Source: Microbacterium proteolyticum (GTDB taxonomy: Bacteria > Actinomycetota > Actinomycetes > Actinomycetales > Microbacteriaceae). From it: 64,000 bases of DNA. The notes beneath the pieces are model-generated. The model did not search any database. It saw nothing but the letters and a program-made list of their open reading frames with translations, and was not told where the DNA came from. Location: positions 3,596,001 through 3,660,000 of the forward strand of contig NZ_JAUSZZ010000001.1 in the NCBI RefSeq assembly GCF_030818075.1, given 5' to 3'. The translations under genes and the position numbers were made by a program. Below, one piece after another: positions 1 to 9,618 of this stretch. The first letter of the stretch is position 1. Each line of letters opens with the position of its first letter.

Positions 1-1
1 C

Positions 2-325
<324 letters not shown>

Positions 326-514
326 GCGTCGTTGCTTTGACAGGCTCAGGGCCCTGCCCCGAGCGAGGTGGCTGAGCCTGTCAAAGCCACCGGAGACCCC
401 GTGGGGCCGGTCCCTTCGACAGGCTCAGGGACCTCACGTCGGCGTCGGATCTGAGGCCCACGGTGAGGCCCGCCTTGCTGGCGACTGCGGCACGGCATCC
501 ATAATCTGACCGGT
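326..514. repeat. short GGTGGCTGAGCC / CCCTTCGACAGGCTCAGGG palindromes
   Basis: Two perfect or near-perfect inverted repeats sit in this gap: 366-390 (GGTGGCTGAGCC arm with its complement GGCTTTGACAGGCTCAGCC-like arm) and 408-432 (GGTCCC...GGGACC around TTCGACAGGCTC). The same words recur at 21480-21675 and at 63401-63416. They may act as terminators for ribH. The gap also holds the promoter of the next gene. Confidence 0.75.
502..507 (+). promoter_or_regulatory. -10 box, leaderless promoter
   Basis: TAATCT is followed by seven bases and then ATG at 515, which places the transcription start on or next to the start codon. No Shine-Dalgarno sequence is present. Confidence 0.6.
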
Positions 515-868
515 ATGGAGCTTCTGCGCAACGTCGTCATCCTCGTGCACCTCGTCGGCTTCGCGGTGCTGTTCGGCGCGTGGGTCGTCGAGGCGGTGGC
601 GCGCCGCAACCGCATCACCCGGCTGATGAACCCCGCCCTCGGGATCTCCCTGCTTTCGGGCCTGGCGCTGTCGGCTCCCTGGGGCCTCGACCACGACCTC
701 AACTACACGAAGATCGCGATCAAGCTCGTCGTGCTGCTCGTGATCGGCGCCCTGCTCGGTATCGGATCGGCGCGGCAGAAGCGCACGGACGCGCAGCCCT
801 CCGCGATTTTCTGGCTCATCGGCATCCTGACCCTGCTCAACGCGGGCCTTGCGGTCATCTGGCGCTGA
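515..868 (+). CDS. small integral membrane protein, unknown function
   Basis: A 117-residue protein with four hydrophobic segments (about residues 5-25, 40-58, 68-88 and 97-116) joined by short charged loops, so it should sit in the cytoplasmic membrane with both ends on the same side. No catalytic motif or binding site is visible. Similar four-helix proteins are common in Microbacteriaceae without an assigned role. The ATG at 515 is chosen because a TAATCT -10 box ends seven bases upstream, which fits a leaderless message. A strong hairpin at 914-937 closes the unit, so it appears to be monocistronic. Confidence 0.8.
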   Translation: MELLRNVVILVHLVGFAVLFGAWVVEAVARRNRITRLMNPALGISLLSGLALSAPWGLDHDLNYTKIAIKLVVLLVIGALLGIGSARQKRTDAQPSAIFWLIGILTLLNAGLAVIWR

Positions 869-913
869 CGACGACGTGTGGCGCGCTCAGCGCACGCATA
901 GACTGGGCCCCCT

Positions 914-937
914 GACGCCCCCCACGCAGGGGGCGTC
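914..937 (+). terminator. hairpin terminator
   Basis: A nine-base-pair stem GACGCCCCC / GGGGGCGTC with a six-base loop lies 45 bases after the membrane-protein gene. There is no U-tract, as is usual in high-GC actinobacteria. Confidence 0.6.
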
Positions 938-1041
938 TCGGTGTTCCCTCGCATCCGCCCTCGCGGCCACCCCGTGACGGCGGTGCGGCACCGCCGCGTC
1001 CGACCCCGGACGCGACCGTTCGACCCTCTCGTCAGGCAGTC

Positions 1042-2507
1042 ATGACCAGCTCATATCCCCCTCCACCCGCTCGAACCGATCCGCCGCGACCGCGCCGGCC
1101 AACCCGCGCTCCCGCGTCATCACGGCCAGCCTCGTCGGCACGACGATCGAGTTCTACGACTTCTACGCGTACGCCACGGCCGCCGTGCTCGTCTTCCCGG
1201 TGCTCTTCTTCCCCACCGGCAACGAGACGACCTCGCTGCTGCTGTCGTTCAGCGTCTTCGGCGCCGCCATGGTCGCGCGGCCGCTCGGCGCCATCGTCTT
1301 CGGCCACTTCGGCGACCGCTTCGGCCGCAAGGCCACGCTCGTGGCATCCCTCCTCACGATGGGCGTCGCGACCTTCCTCATCGGCTGCCTGCCCACGTTC
1401 AACGAGATCGGCGTCTGGGCTGCCGTCCTGCTGCTGATCATGCGCCTCGCGCAGGGTTTCGCGCTCGGCGGCGAGTGGTCGGGCGCGGCGCTGGTCGCGA
1501 CCGAGAACGCCCCGCAGGGCAAGCGCGCGCTGTTCGGCACGTTCCCGCAGCTGGGCGCCCCGATCGGCTTCATCATCGCCAACACGGTGTTCCTCGTCAT
1601 CAACTTCGCGCTGCCGCACCCCGACGGCACCGCGCAGCGTTCGGCGGAGTTCCTGTCTTGGGGCTGGCGCGTGCCGTTCCTGTTCTCGGCCGTGATGGTC
1701 ATCGTCGGCCTGTACGTGCGCCTCAAGCTGGTCGAGAGCGAGTCGTTCGCGAAGGCCGAGAAGAGCGGCGTCATCCGCAAGTTCCCGCTCGGCGAGGTCG
1801 TGCGTCGCAACGGCAAGCAGCTCATCCTCGGCACGTTCATCATGCTGGCGACCTACGTGCTGTTCTACCTGATGACGAGCTTCACCCTCTCGTACGGCAC
1901 CAAGCCCACCGCCGAGGCTGCCGCCGCCGCAGCCGAGAAGGCCGGTACCCCGTTCGACGCCGCCACCTACGTACCGGGGCTCGGCTTCGGCTACACCGAC
2001 TTCGTGATCATGCAGATCATCGGCGTGGTGTTCTTCGGCGTCTTCACGATGCTGTCAGGCCCGGTCGCCGACGCGATCGGCCGTAAGCGCCTGCTCATCG
2101 GCGTGACGATCGCGATCATCGTGTTCGGTCTGACGTTCTCGATCTTCCTGCTGCCGCACACCGACCCGAAGTTCACCGGTGCGCTCGTTCAGGCATTCCT
2201 CGTGTTCGGCTTCCTGCTGATGGGGTCCACCTTCGGCCCGATGGGCGCGGTGCTGCCCGAGCTGTTCCCGACGAACACCCGCTACACCGGCTCGGCGATC
2301 TCGTACAACGTCTCGTCAATCCTGGGCGCCGCGCTCGCACCGATCGTCGCCGTGGCGCTCTGGGCGGCCGGCGACGGCAACCCCTGGCTCGTGGGCCTCT
2401 ACCTCTCGGCCATGGGCGTTCTGACGCTCATCGCCCTGGTGCTCTCGCCCGAGACGAAGGACGTCGACTACGACGACAACATCGCCGCCGGAGCGATCGC
2501 GCCGTAA
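1042..2507 (+). CDS. MHS-type major facilitator transporter (frame interrupted near 1060)
   Basis: A proton symporter of the metabolite:H+ symporter branch of the major facilitator superfamily, which takes up carboxylates or aromatic acids. The family signature GTTIEFYDFYAYA in helix 1 and motif A, GHFGDRFGRKATL, between helices 2 and 3 are clear, and twelve helices can be traced. The frame carrying them has no usable start before GTG 1185, which would delete helix 1. The ATG at 1042 is one frame off. Adding one base in the C-rich stretch 1057-1070 would join them into a 488-residue protein of normal family length. Either a base is missing from the sequence or the gene is inactivated. The substrate cannot be told, and the gene is 7 kb from the aromatic genes. 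The hairpin at 2529-2560 follows. Confidence 0.85.
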
Positions 2508-2528
2508 CCCGCTTTCTGACGGGACAGC

Positions 2529-2560
2529 GGATGCCACGGGGCCTGGGCCTCGTGGCATCC
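2529..2560 (+). terminator. GGATGCCACG / CGTGGCATCC terminator hairpin
   Basis: A perfect ten-base-pair stem with a twelve-base loop begins 21 bases after the transporter stop. The same stem sequence terminates other genes in the window (9619-9665, 40674-40711). Confidence 0.75.
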
Positions 2561-2616
2561 GTCGTTCTCAGAAAACGGTGCCTGCGCGGGCTCGGGGTGG
2601 CGCGTCAGCCGCGGTC

Positions 2617-2660
2617 GTCAATCTTTGTTGACAAAAACCCCTTCGTCAACCAATGTTGAC
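2617..2660 (+). promoter_or_regulatory. paired 16-bp operators over a promoter
   Basis: Two palindromes of form GTCAAY-N4-GTTGAC lie at 2617-2632 and 2645-2660, 28 bp apart. The first overlaps a consensus -35 TTGACA (2628-2633). The second overlaps the expected -10 (2651-2656) 17 bases later. Transcription would start at about 2663, so the next gene would be leaderless. The layout suggests repression by the gene product itself. Confidence 0.65.
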
Positions 2661-2663
2661 GTT

Positions 2664-2876
2664 ATGAGCGAGACGATCCGAACGACCCTCGGCGGGGTCG
2701 GCGACGACGACCCTCTGGCGGAGCTGCACCACCTCGCGGCGCTGCGCCAGGAGATCGCGCGCCTCGAAGACGCCCAGGTGCGCCGCGCCCGGCTGCGCGG
2801 GTTCTCCTGGCTCGCGATCGCCAGCGCTCTCGGCGTGTCGAAACAGGCAGCGCACAAGAAGTACGGCCGCGCCTGA
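2664..2876 (+). CDS. small helix-turn-helix DNA-binding protein, likely autoregulator
   Basis: A 70-residue protein. The first half is acidic and helical (LAALRQEIARLEDAQVRRAR). The second half is a helix-turn-helix of the sigma-region-4 type, with WLAIASALGVSKQAAHKKYG as recognition unit, ending four residues later. I know of no assigned function for this family. The ATG at 2664 is preferred over an earlier TTG at 2625 because the latter lies inside the operator. There is no Shine-Dalgarno sequence. The paired GTCAAC-N4-GTTGAC palindromes directly before the start make autorepression likely. The ABC exporter gene starts 104 bases downstream on the same strand, so it could share this control. 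Confidence 0.75.
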   Translation: MSETIRTTLGGVGDDDPLAELHHLAALRQEIARLEDAQVRRARLRGFSWLAIASALGVSKQAAHKKYGRA

Positions 2877-2979
2877 CCTACCCGGCTCCGGGCGATTCCG
2901 CGCCGACGAGAGGACCGGCCGACAGTGTCGGCGGCGCGAGGTACGGTCGAAGCAACCCGTTTCTTCTCCCGAGGTCTGC

Positions 2980-4905
2980 ATGTCTTCTCTCGCTTCCGGG
3001 CGCGGTCGGCGCGGTCGCCGCGTGCCCGAGGGCCCGCGCGCGTCGTTCCGTCAGCTGCTGCCCTTCCTGCTCGAACACAAGCGCACCCTCGTCGTCGTCG
3101 CGGTACTGAGCGTGCTGGGGGCGGCTGCCACTCTCGCCCAGCCCCTGCTCGTGGGCGAGGTCATCTCGCGCGTGCAGAACAGCGTGCCGCTGGGCGGTCT
3201 GGTCTGGCTGCTCGTGGGTTTCGTCGTGCTGTCGTCGGTGATCTCGGGCTACCAGCACTATCTGCTGCAGCGCACCGGAACCGCCGTGGTGTACTCCTCG
3301 CGGCGACGGCTCATCGCGCGCATCCTGCGCCTGCCCATCAGCGAGTTCGACGCCCGCCGCACGGGCGACCTCGTCTCACGCGTCGGCACCGACACCACGC
3401 TGCTCTACGCCGTGCTGACCCAGGGGTTCGCGGATGCCGTGGGCAACGCCCTCATCCTCGTCGGCGCCGTCGTCGCGATGGCGTTCATCGACCCGCTGCT
3501 GCTCGGGCTCATCGTGGTGGTCGTGGGCGCCTCGCTCGCCGTCGTCGTGCTGCTCAGCACGCGCATCCGCACGGCATCCGCGGAGCAACAGGCCAAGGTC
3601 GGCGAGCTCTCGTCGGGCGTCGAGCGGGCGGTGGGCTCGATCCGCATAATCCTCGCCTCCGGGGCGACCGAACGCGAGACGGCGGCGGTGACGCAGACCG
3701 CGACGGCAGCGTACGAGGCCGGGGTGCGCATCGCACGCGTATCGGCGCTGATCGTGCCGATCGCCTTCGTCGCCCTGCAGGTGTCGCTGCTGGTGGTGCT
3801 CGGCGTGGGCGGGTACCGCGTGGCATCCGGGGCCATCGACGTCGCGGCCCTCGTGACCTTCGTCATCTTCCTCTTTCTGCTCGTGCAGCCGCTCGCCTCG
3901 GCGATCGGCGCGATCACCTCCGTCAATCAGGCGCTGGGTGCGCTGGGGCGCATCCAGGAGATCCTCGACCTGCCGCTCGAGAGCGACGGCGACCGCGTCG
4001 GCGGGGCCGATTCGGTCGCCGCGTCTTCCGCGCCGGCCCAGGCGGCGAGCGCCAGCGGGGCGGGCGCGTCGCACGGGACGGATGCCGTGGCCATCGAGTT
4101 CCGCGACGTGCGGTTCCGCTACCCCGACTTTGTCGTCAAGGCGCGCGAGGCAGCCGCTCGCGAAGCGCGGTCGATGCTGGCGGACGTGCACCTGGACACC
4201 GCCGACGTTCCCGCCGACACCGACCGCGAGGTCCTGCGCGGAGTGTCCTTCACCGTGCCGCGCGGGGCGCGCGTCGCCCTGGTCGGTCCCTCGGGTGCCG
4301 GGAAGAGCACGGTGCTGTCGCTGGTCGAGCGCTTCTACGACCCCACCGCCGGCGCCATCCTCGTCGACGGTGTCGACGCCCGCGATCTACCGCGCGAGGC
4401 GCTGCGCGCCCGCTTCGGCTACGTCGAACAGGACGCCCCGACACTCGCCGGCACCATCGCCGACAACCTGCGCCTGGCGTCGCCCGCGGCATCCGACGCG
4501 GAGTGCGAGCGCGTCCTGCGCGCGGTGAACCTCGGTGATGTGCTCGAGCGCAGTGCGCTGGGCATCGACGCGCCGGTCGGCGAAGACGGCGTGATGCTGT
4601 CCGGCGGCGAGCGCCAGCGCCTCGCGATCGCGCGCGCCCTGCTGGCCGCTCCCCCGGTTCTGCTCCTCGACGAATCGACGTCGTCGCTCGACGGCGTGAA
4701 CGAGCAGCGCATGCGCGAGGCCATCGACGCCGTCGCGACCGACCGCACGCTCCTCGTCATCGCGCACCGCCTGTCGACCGTCGTCGACAGCGACCTCATC
4801 GTCGTGCTGGAGGACGGCCGGGTCGTCGGGCAGGGCACGCACAGTGAGCTCGTGGCATCCACCCCCCTGTACCGCGAGCTCGCGAAGCACCAGCTGCTGG
4901 TCTAA
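2980..4905 (+). CDS. ABC exporter half-transporter, fused membrane and ATPase domains
   Basis: A 641-residue exporter of the MsbA/LmrA type that should work as a dimer in the cytoplasmic membrane. Six hydrophobic helices fill residues 25-325. An alanine- and serine-rich linker follows at about 340-365. The ATPase domain has Walker A GPSGAGKST (about 436), signature LSGGERQRLAIARALL (about 540), Walker B VLLLDEST (about 560) and H-loop IAHRLST. Unusually, about 35 residues (VVKAREAAAREAR and on) are inserted between the A-loop FRYP and the strand RGVSFTVP, extending the nucleotide-binding domain. The substrate is unknown, with drugs or lipids typical. The start ATG 2980 follows GAGGTCTGC. Confidence 0.9.
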   Translation: MSSLASGRGRRGRRVPEGPRASFRQLLPFLLEHKRTLVVVAVLSVLGAAATLAQPLLVGEVISRVQNSVPLGGLVWLLVGFVVLSSVISGYQHYLLQRTGTAVVYSSRRRLIARILRLPISEFDARRTGDLVSRVGTDTTLLYAVLTQGFADAVGNALILVGAVVAMAFIDPLLLGLIVVVVGASLAVVVLLSTRIRTASAEQQAKVGELSSGVERAVGSIRIILASGATERETAAVTQTATAAYEAGVRIARVSALIVPIAFVALQVSLLVVLGVGGYRVASGAIDVAALVTFVIFLFLLVQPLASAIGAITSVNQALGALGRIQEILDLPLESDGDRVGGADSVAASSAPAQAASASGAGASHGTDAVAIEFRDVRFRYPDFVVKAREAAAREARSMLADVHLDTADVPADTDREVLRGVSFTVPRGARVALVGPSGAGKSTVLSLVERFYDPTAGAILVDGVDARDLPREALRARFGYVEQDAPTLAGTIADNLRLASPAASDAECERVLRAVNLGDVLERSALGIDAPVGEDGVMLSGGERQRLAIARALLAAPPVLLLDESTSSLDGVNEQRMREAIDAVATDRTLLVIAHRLSTVVDSDLIVVLEDGRVVGQGTHSELVASTPLYRELAKHQLLV

Positions 4906-5000
4906 CCCGTTCGCTTGCTCCGGGGCGGGGTGCGCGAGGCGGGGCGGGGTGCGTGCGGCGGGGCCAGGCACGCGCGGCGGGGGCGCGCGAAAACTCCGCT

Positions 5001-5666
5001 GACTTCGGCCGAATGCACATGCGACGGCACCGTGCCCGCGCATATGGTGCAACTCAACAGCCCACGCGAGCGCAGCGAGGCCCGGGCGCGCGCCACAACC
5101 CCGCTGACTCCGACTTCGGCCGAATGCTCACGCGACGGCACTGTGCCCGCGCATATGGCGCAACTCAACAGCCACCCGCGAGCGCAGCGGGGCGGGGCGG
5201 GGCGGGGGCGCGGAAGCCCCGTTGAGTTCGGCCGAATGCTCACGCGACAGCACCGTGCGCGTGCACGTGGCTCAACTCAACACCCAGCGCCGGCGCAGCG
5301 GGGCGGCTTGGGCAGGCTAGGAGCCAGGCCCGGGCGCGCGCCACAACCCCGCTGACTTCGGCCAAATGTTCACGCGACAGCACCGCGCCCGCGCATATGG
5401 CGCAACTCAACAGACCGCGAGCGCAGCGGGCGCAGCGGGGCGCAGCGGGGCGGGGCGGGGGCGCGGAAGCCCCGTTGACTTCGGCCGAATGCTCACGCGA
5501 CAGCACCGTGCGCGTGCACGTGGCGCAACTCAACACCCAGCGCCGGCGCAGCGGGGCGGCTTGGGCGGGCTGAGAGCCAGGCCCGGGCGCGCGCCACAAC
5601 CCCGCTGACTTCGGCCGAATGCTCACGCGACGGCACCGCGCGCGCGCATACGGCGCAACTCAACAG
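5001..5666. repeat. repeat family B: six long imperfect palindromes in a convergent gap
   Basis: Six copies of about 60 bp lie at 5001-5059, 5112-5170, 5221-5281, 5354-5413, 5474-5534 and 5607-5666. Each starts GACTTCGGCCGAATGC, has a GC-rich centre with a short GGCAC/GTGCC dyad, and ends GCATATGGCGCAACTC or GCACGTGGCGCAACTC, so the ends are imperfect complements. Copies 3-4 and 5-6, with their spacers, form a 253-bp tandem duplication. The rest of 4906-5874 is GC-rich spacer (GGGGCGGGGCGGGG runs) and I see no gene in it. The gap separates the converging ABC exporter and pckG genes. Confidence 0.85.
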
Positions 5667-5874
5667 CCAGCGCGAGCGCAGCGGCGCGGGCGGGGCGGGG
5701 CGGGCAGGGCGGCAGAGGGCACGCGCGGGGACGGAGCGGTCACGGAGCGGGGGGGCAGCGCGCCGCACGCAGAACGACGCCCCCTTCCGCGCGCCAAGAA
5801 CGAAAGGGGGCGTCGAGTCGAGACGCTCGCCCCGCCGCGCGAAACGGCGGGCGGGGCGAGAGCGCGAACCGGAT

Positions 5875-7758
5875 TCAGCTGCGCTGCAGGCGGTACCGGA
5901 GCGCGGCGAGTTCCGCGCGGAGCGCCGCCGGCAGGTGCGAACCGAAGGTGTCGTAGAATTCCTCGGTCAGGTCGGCTTCCGCCAGCCACGAGCGGGAGTC
6001 GATCGAGAACAACTCCTCGAGGTCGGCAGCCGGCAGGTCGAGCCCCGACAGGTCGAGGTCCTCGATCTTGGGCAGACGTCCGATCGGGCTCTCGACGGCG
6101 TCGACCTGGCCGTCCACGCGGCGGATGATCCAGTCGATCACGCGGGCGTTGTCGCCGAACCCGGGCCAGAGGAAGCGGCCGTCGTCACCCTTGCGGAACC
6201 AGTTGACCTGGAAGATGCGGGGCGCCCGGTCGAAGCGCAGCTTCTGGCCGACGCTCAGCCAGTGGCCGAAGTAGTCGCCCATGTTGTAGCCGCAGAAGGG
6301 AAGCATCGCGAAGGGGTCGCGGCGCAGTTCCCCGACCGTGCCCTCCTGGGCCGCGGTCTTCTCCGACGACACCGTCGAGCCGATGAAGACGCCGTGCGAC
6401 CAGTCGGTCGCCTCGACGACGAGCGGCACGTTCGTCGCGCGACGGCCCCCAAACAGGATGACGTCGAGGGGCACGCCCTCGGGAGCCTCCCAGTCCTCCG
6501 CGATCTGCGGGCACTGGGCGGCGCCGACCGTGAAACGCGAGTTGGGGTGCGCCGCGGGGCGGCCCGACGCGGGCGTCCACGGGTTGCCCTGCCAGTCGAT
6601 GAGGTGCGGCGGCGCCTCGTCGGTCAGGCCCTCCCACCACACGTCGCCGTCGGGGCGGAGCGCGACGTTGGTGAAGATCGTGTTGCCCCACAGCGTCTCG
6701 ATGGCGGTGACGTTGGTCGACTCACCCGTGCCCGGTGCGACACCGAAGAAGCCGGCCTCGGGGTTGATGGCCCACAGGCGCCCGTCCTCCCCGGGACGGA
6801 TCCACGTGATGTCGTCGCCGAGCGTCTCGACCCGCCAGCCGGGGATCGTGGGACGCAGCATCGCGAGGTTGGTCTTGCCGCACGCCGACGGGAAGGCGGC
6901 GGCGACGTGGTAGGCCTTGCCCTTGGGGTCGATCACGCGGATGAGCAGCATGTGCTCGGCCAGCCAGCCCTCGTCACGGCCGATGACCGAGGCGATACGC
7001 AGGGCGAAGCACTTTTTCGCGAGGATCGCGTTCCCGCCGTAGCCCGAGCCGAACGACCACACCTCGAGGGTGTCGGGGAAGTGCACGATGTACTTCTCGT
7101 CGTTGCACGGCCAGGTGACGTCCGCCTCCCCCGGCGCGAGCGGGGCACCGACCGAGTGGACGGTCTTGACCCACGGGGCCCCGTCCGCGATCTTCTGCAG
7201 GACGGAGGTACCCACGCGCGTCATCACGCCGATGGATGCCACGGCGTAGGCGCTGTCGGTGATCTGCACGCCGATGTGGCTGAGGGGTCCGCCGACGGCT
7301 CCCATCGAAAAGGGCACCACGTACATGGTGCGACCGCGCATGGAACCCTCGAAGACGCCGTTCAGGGTCTCGCGGATCTCGGCCGGAGCGATCCAGTTGT
7401 TGGTGGGCCCGGCATCCTCTTCGCTCTCGGAGGCGATGTAGGTGCGCGACTCGAGACGGGCGACGTCTCCGGGGTGCGAGCGGGCGAGGTACGAGCCGGG
7501 ACGCCACTCGGGGTTGAGCTTGATGAGCTTGCCCTCGTCGACCATCTCGCGCAGCAGCGCGTCGTTCTCGGCGGGCGAGCCGTCGACCCAGTGGATGCGG
7601 TCGGGCTGCGTGAGGGCGGCCACCTGGTCGACCCACGCGGTGAGTGCGGCCAGGCCCGGACCCTCGACAGCCGGACGCACACCGTGACCGGGGCGGGCGG
7701 CGCGAGCGGCGGGCGCAGCGGTGCGCGAGCTGGAGCTGAAGATGTCGGCGAGAGCCAT
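5875..7758 (-). CDS. pckG: phosphoenolpyruvate carboxykinase (GTP)
   Basis: A 627-residue GTP-dependent PEP carboxykinase, which turns oxaloacetate and GTP into phosphoenolpyruvate and CO2 to feed gluconeogenesis. Family landmarks include the P-loop [11 protein letters not shown] near residue 290, the substrate loop [15 protein letters not shown] segment [14 protein letters not shown], and the C-terminal [12 protein letters not shown]. Length is usual for the GTP type. ATG 7758 is chosen because GAGGAG lies eight bases upstream. An in-frame start further up lacks a ribosome site. The gene is divergent from a RamB/ScfR-type regulator with a 118-bp shared promoter region, which fits control by carbon source such as acetate. 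Confidence 0.97.
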   Translation of the reverse strand: MALADIFSSSSRTAAPAARAARPGHGVRPAVEGPGLAALTAWVDQVAALTQPDRIHWVDGSPAENDALLREMVDEGKLIKLNPEWRPGSYLARSHPGDVARLESRTYIASESEEDAGPTNNWIAPAEIRETLNGVFEGSMRGRTMYVVPFSMGAVGGPLSHIGVQITDSAYAVASIGVMTRVGTSVLQKIADGAPWVKTVHSVGAPLAPGEADVTWPCNDEKYIVHFPDTLEVWSFGSGYGGNAILAKKCFALRIASVIGRDEGWLAEHMLLIRVIDPKGKAYHVAAAFPSACGKTNLAMLRPTIPGWRVETLGDDITWIRPGEDGRLWAINPEAGFFGVAPGTGESTNVTAIETLWGNTIFTNVALRPDGDVWWEGLTDEAPPHLIDWQGNPWTPASGRPAAHPNSRFTVGAAQCPQIAEDWEAPEGVPLDVILFGGRRATNVPLVVEATDWSHGVFIGSTVSSEKTAAQEGTVGELRRDPFAMLPFCGYNMGDYFGHWLSVGQKLRFDRAPRIFQVNWFRKGDDGRFLWPGFGDNARVIDWIIRRVDGQVDAVESPIGRLPKIEDLDLSGLDLPAADLEELFSIDSRSWLAEADLTEEFYDTFGSHLPAALRAELAALRYRLQRS

Positions 7759-7876
7759 GTCGTTCTCCTCGGTTGAGAGCAAACTCGGTGTCGTTCCTCC
7801 ATGGTGAGGGCTTGCAACCGCGTCTTTCAGGCCCATGTCGATATAAAAAACCGACTTCTTTCGGTATGGTCAAGGA
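7759..7876. promoter_or_regulatory. divergent promoter region pckG / ramB-like
   Basis: The region holds the palindrome CCGACTTCTTTCGG (7851-7864), immediately followed by a TATGGT -10 box (7865-7870) six bases before the regulator start, so the palindrome would cover its promoter. A-rich ATATAAAAAA at 7840-7850 may serve the pckG direction. A TTGCAA word at 7812-7817 resembles the core of known RamB sites, which is suggestive only. Confidence 0.5.
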
Positions 7877-9316
7877 ATGGCGTCGTCGTTCGAGCTGTCC
7901 ACCCTGGGTCATCGCATCCGTCACCACCGCCTCGCGAGCGGTCTGACGCTGGACGAGCTCGGCGCCCTGGTGGGCGTGGCGGGAAGCCAGCTCAGCCTGA
8001 TCGAGAACGGCAAGCGCGAACCCAAACTCTCGCTCCTGCAGGAGATCGCGCGCGCGACCGAGACCGAGGTCACCGAGCTGCTGTCGACCGAACCGCCCAA
8101 CCGGAGGGCGGCGCTCGAGATCGAACTCGACCGCGCGCAGGGCAGTCCGTTCTTCCGGCAGCTCGGCATCCCGCCGGTCAAGGTCACCAAAGGCACGAGC
8201 GACGACACGATCGAGGCCGTACTGGGCCTGCACCGCGAACTGCAGCGTCGCGAACGGGCGACGATCGCCAGTCCCGAAGAGGCACGCCGTGCCAACACCG
8301 AGCTGCGCCTGCGCATGCGCGAGACCGCCAACCACTTGCCCGACATCGAGCGCCTCGCCGAGAAGCAGCTCAAGGCGGCCGGCCACAGCACGGGCGCGCT
8401 GACCCACCGCACGGTGAGCATCATGGCCGAACAACTCGGCTTCGAGCTGATCTACGTCAGCGACCTGCCGCACTCGGCCCGCTCGGTCACCGATCTCGAG
8501 AACGGTCGCATCTACCTCCCGCCGGCTTCGATCCCCGGCGGCCACGGTCTGCGGTCGATGGCGCTGCAGGCCATGGCGCACCGCCTGCTCGGGCACCGCC
8601 CGCCCACCGACTACGCCGACTTCCTGCAGCAGCGGCTCGAGATCAACTACTACGCCGCGTGCTGCCTCATGCCGGAGACCAACTCGGTGGCGTTCCTCGC
8701 CCAGGCGAAGAAGGAGCGCAACCTCGCCGTCGAGGACTTCCGCGATGCGTTCGGCGTGACGCACGAAGCCGCGGCCATGCGGATGACCAACCTCATGACG
8801 ACGCATTTCGGCGTGCGCCTGCACTTCCTCCGCGTCGACGGTGACGGGGCCATCTCGCGGGTCTACGAGAACGACGGCCTGCCACTGCCGACCGACGTGA
8901 CCGGGTCGGTGGAGGGACAGGTGGTGTGCAAGAAGTTCTCGGCGCGGTCGGCGTTCGCCGAACACAACCGCACCACCGAGCACTACCAGTACACCGACAC
9001 CCCCGCGGGCACGTTCTGGTGCTCCACGCAGACCGGGTCGACCAGCGACGGCGACTTCTCGATCACCGTCGGGGTGCCCTTCGACGACGCCCGTTGGTTC
9101 CGCGGCCGCGAGACAGCGAAGCGCGGGATCTCGCATTGCCCCGACGAGTCGTGCTGCCGCCGGCCCGACGCCGAGGCCGCCGAGCGGTGGCAGGGCAAGG
9201 CCTGGCCGAGCGCGCGCGTGCACCGGTACATGTTCTCGCCGCTCCCCCGCGGGATGTTCCCCGGGGTCGACGACACCGAAGTGTTCGCGTTCCTCGACCG
9301 CCACGCCGACGGCTGA
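7877..9316 (+). CDS. RamB/ScfR-type transcriptional regulator (XRE HTH + degenerate IrrE-like domain)
   Basis: A 479-residue regulator of the short-chain-acyl-responsive family that includes RamB of Corynebacterium, which controls acetate and glyoxylate metabolism. An XRE-type helix-turn-helix occupies about residues 10-65 (LDELGALVGVAGSQLSLIENG). A middle domain resembles ImmA/IrrE metalloproteases, but where HEXXH would stand it reads MALQAMAHRLLGH, so protease activity is unlikely. The C-terminal third has conserved cysteines (FWCSTQTG, SHCPDESCCRR) and probably senses an acyl-CoA or similar. It is divergent from pckG. The start is leaderless: TATGGT, six bases, ATG. The call as RamB itself is inference. 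Confidence 0.88.
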   Translation: MASSFELSTLGHRIRHHRLASGLTLDELGALVGVAGSQLSLIENGKREPKLSLLQEIARATETEVTELLSTEPPNRRAALEIELDRAQGSPFFRQLGIPPVKVTKGTSDDTIEAVLGLHRELQRRERATIASPEEARRANTELRLRMRETANHLPDIERLAEKQLKAAGHSTGALTHRTVSIMAEQLGFELIYVSDLPHSARSVTDLENGRIYLPPASIPGGHGLRSMALQAMAHRLLGHRPPTDYADFLQQRLEINYYAACCLMPETNSVAFLAQAKKERNLAVEDFRDAFGVTHEAAAMRMTNLMTTHFGVRLHFLRVDGDGAISRVYENDGLPLPTDVTGSVEGQVVCKKFSARSAFAEHNRTTEHYQYTDTPAGTFWCSTQTGSTSDGDFSITVGVPFDDARWFRGRETAKRGISHCPDESCCRRPDAEAAERWQGKAWPSARVHRYMFSPLPRGMFPGVDDTEVFAFLDRHADG

Positions 9317-9465
9317 CGCCGGTCGCGCGGGGGCGGCTCGCGAGCGGGTGGGCCGATTTCCGGAGAATCGGCGCCCCGTGCCGCCCCCGCCGCCCGCACG
9401 GCGCCGCCGGCGGCCGATACTCAGGAGTTCGGCACGGCGGCCGTCGGCGCAGGATTTGGAACGGC

Positions 9466-9550
9466 GCACGGCACGGCACGGCACGGCACGGCACGGCACG
9501 GCACGGCACGGCACGGCACGGCACGGCACGGCACGGCACGGCACGGCACG
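9466..9550. repeat. pentanucleotide microsatellite (GCACG)17
   Basis: Seventeen perfect tandem copies of GCACG (85 bp) lie in the convergent gap between the regulator and gabD genes. The flank 9413-9433 carries the word TCAGGAGTTCGG, also found at 17006, 17276 (inverted) and 17346. No gene is seen in 9317-9672. The minus strand reads as an open Arg/Ala/Val/Pro/Cys string, which is a repeat artefact. Confidence 0.95.
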
Positions 9551-9618
9551 GACCCGGTATTGCGGAAAGCGCGGGGCCGCGGCACCCGGTGTCGTCAGCG
9601 GCCGGGGCGGGGAACGGC

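Noticed and set aside
1032..1619. Large minus-strand open frame opposite the MHS transporter.
   Set aside because: A shadow frame of high-GC coding DNA. The plus strand carries unmistakable transporter motifs.
4990..5670. Regularly spaced repeats resembling a CRISPR array.
   Set aside because: Spacers are themselves repeated, repeats are about 60 bp imperfect palindromes, and no cas gene is near.
5935..7776. 613-codon plus-strand frame opposite pckG.
   Set aside because: Composition is Arg/Gly/Val/Asp-rich without domains. The minus strand encodes PEP carboxykinase.
7811..7820. TTGCAA as a RamB binding site.
   Set aside because: Too short and without the flanking A/T of known sites. Kept only as a remark.
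9063..9544. Long minus-strand open frames of repeating Met-Pro-Cys-Arg-Ala-Val residues.
   Set aside because: They are the translation of the GCACG microsatellite and its flank, lying opposite the regulator gene.
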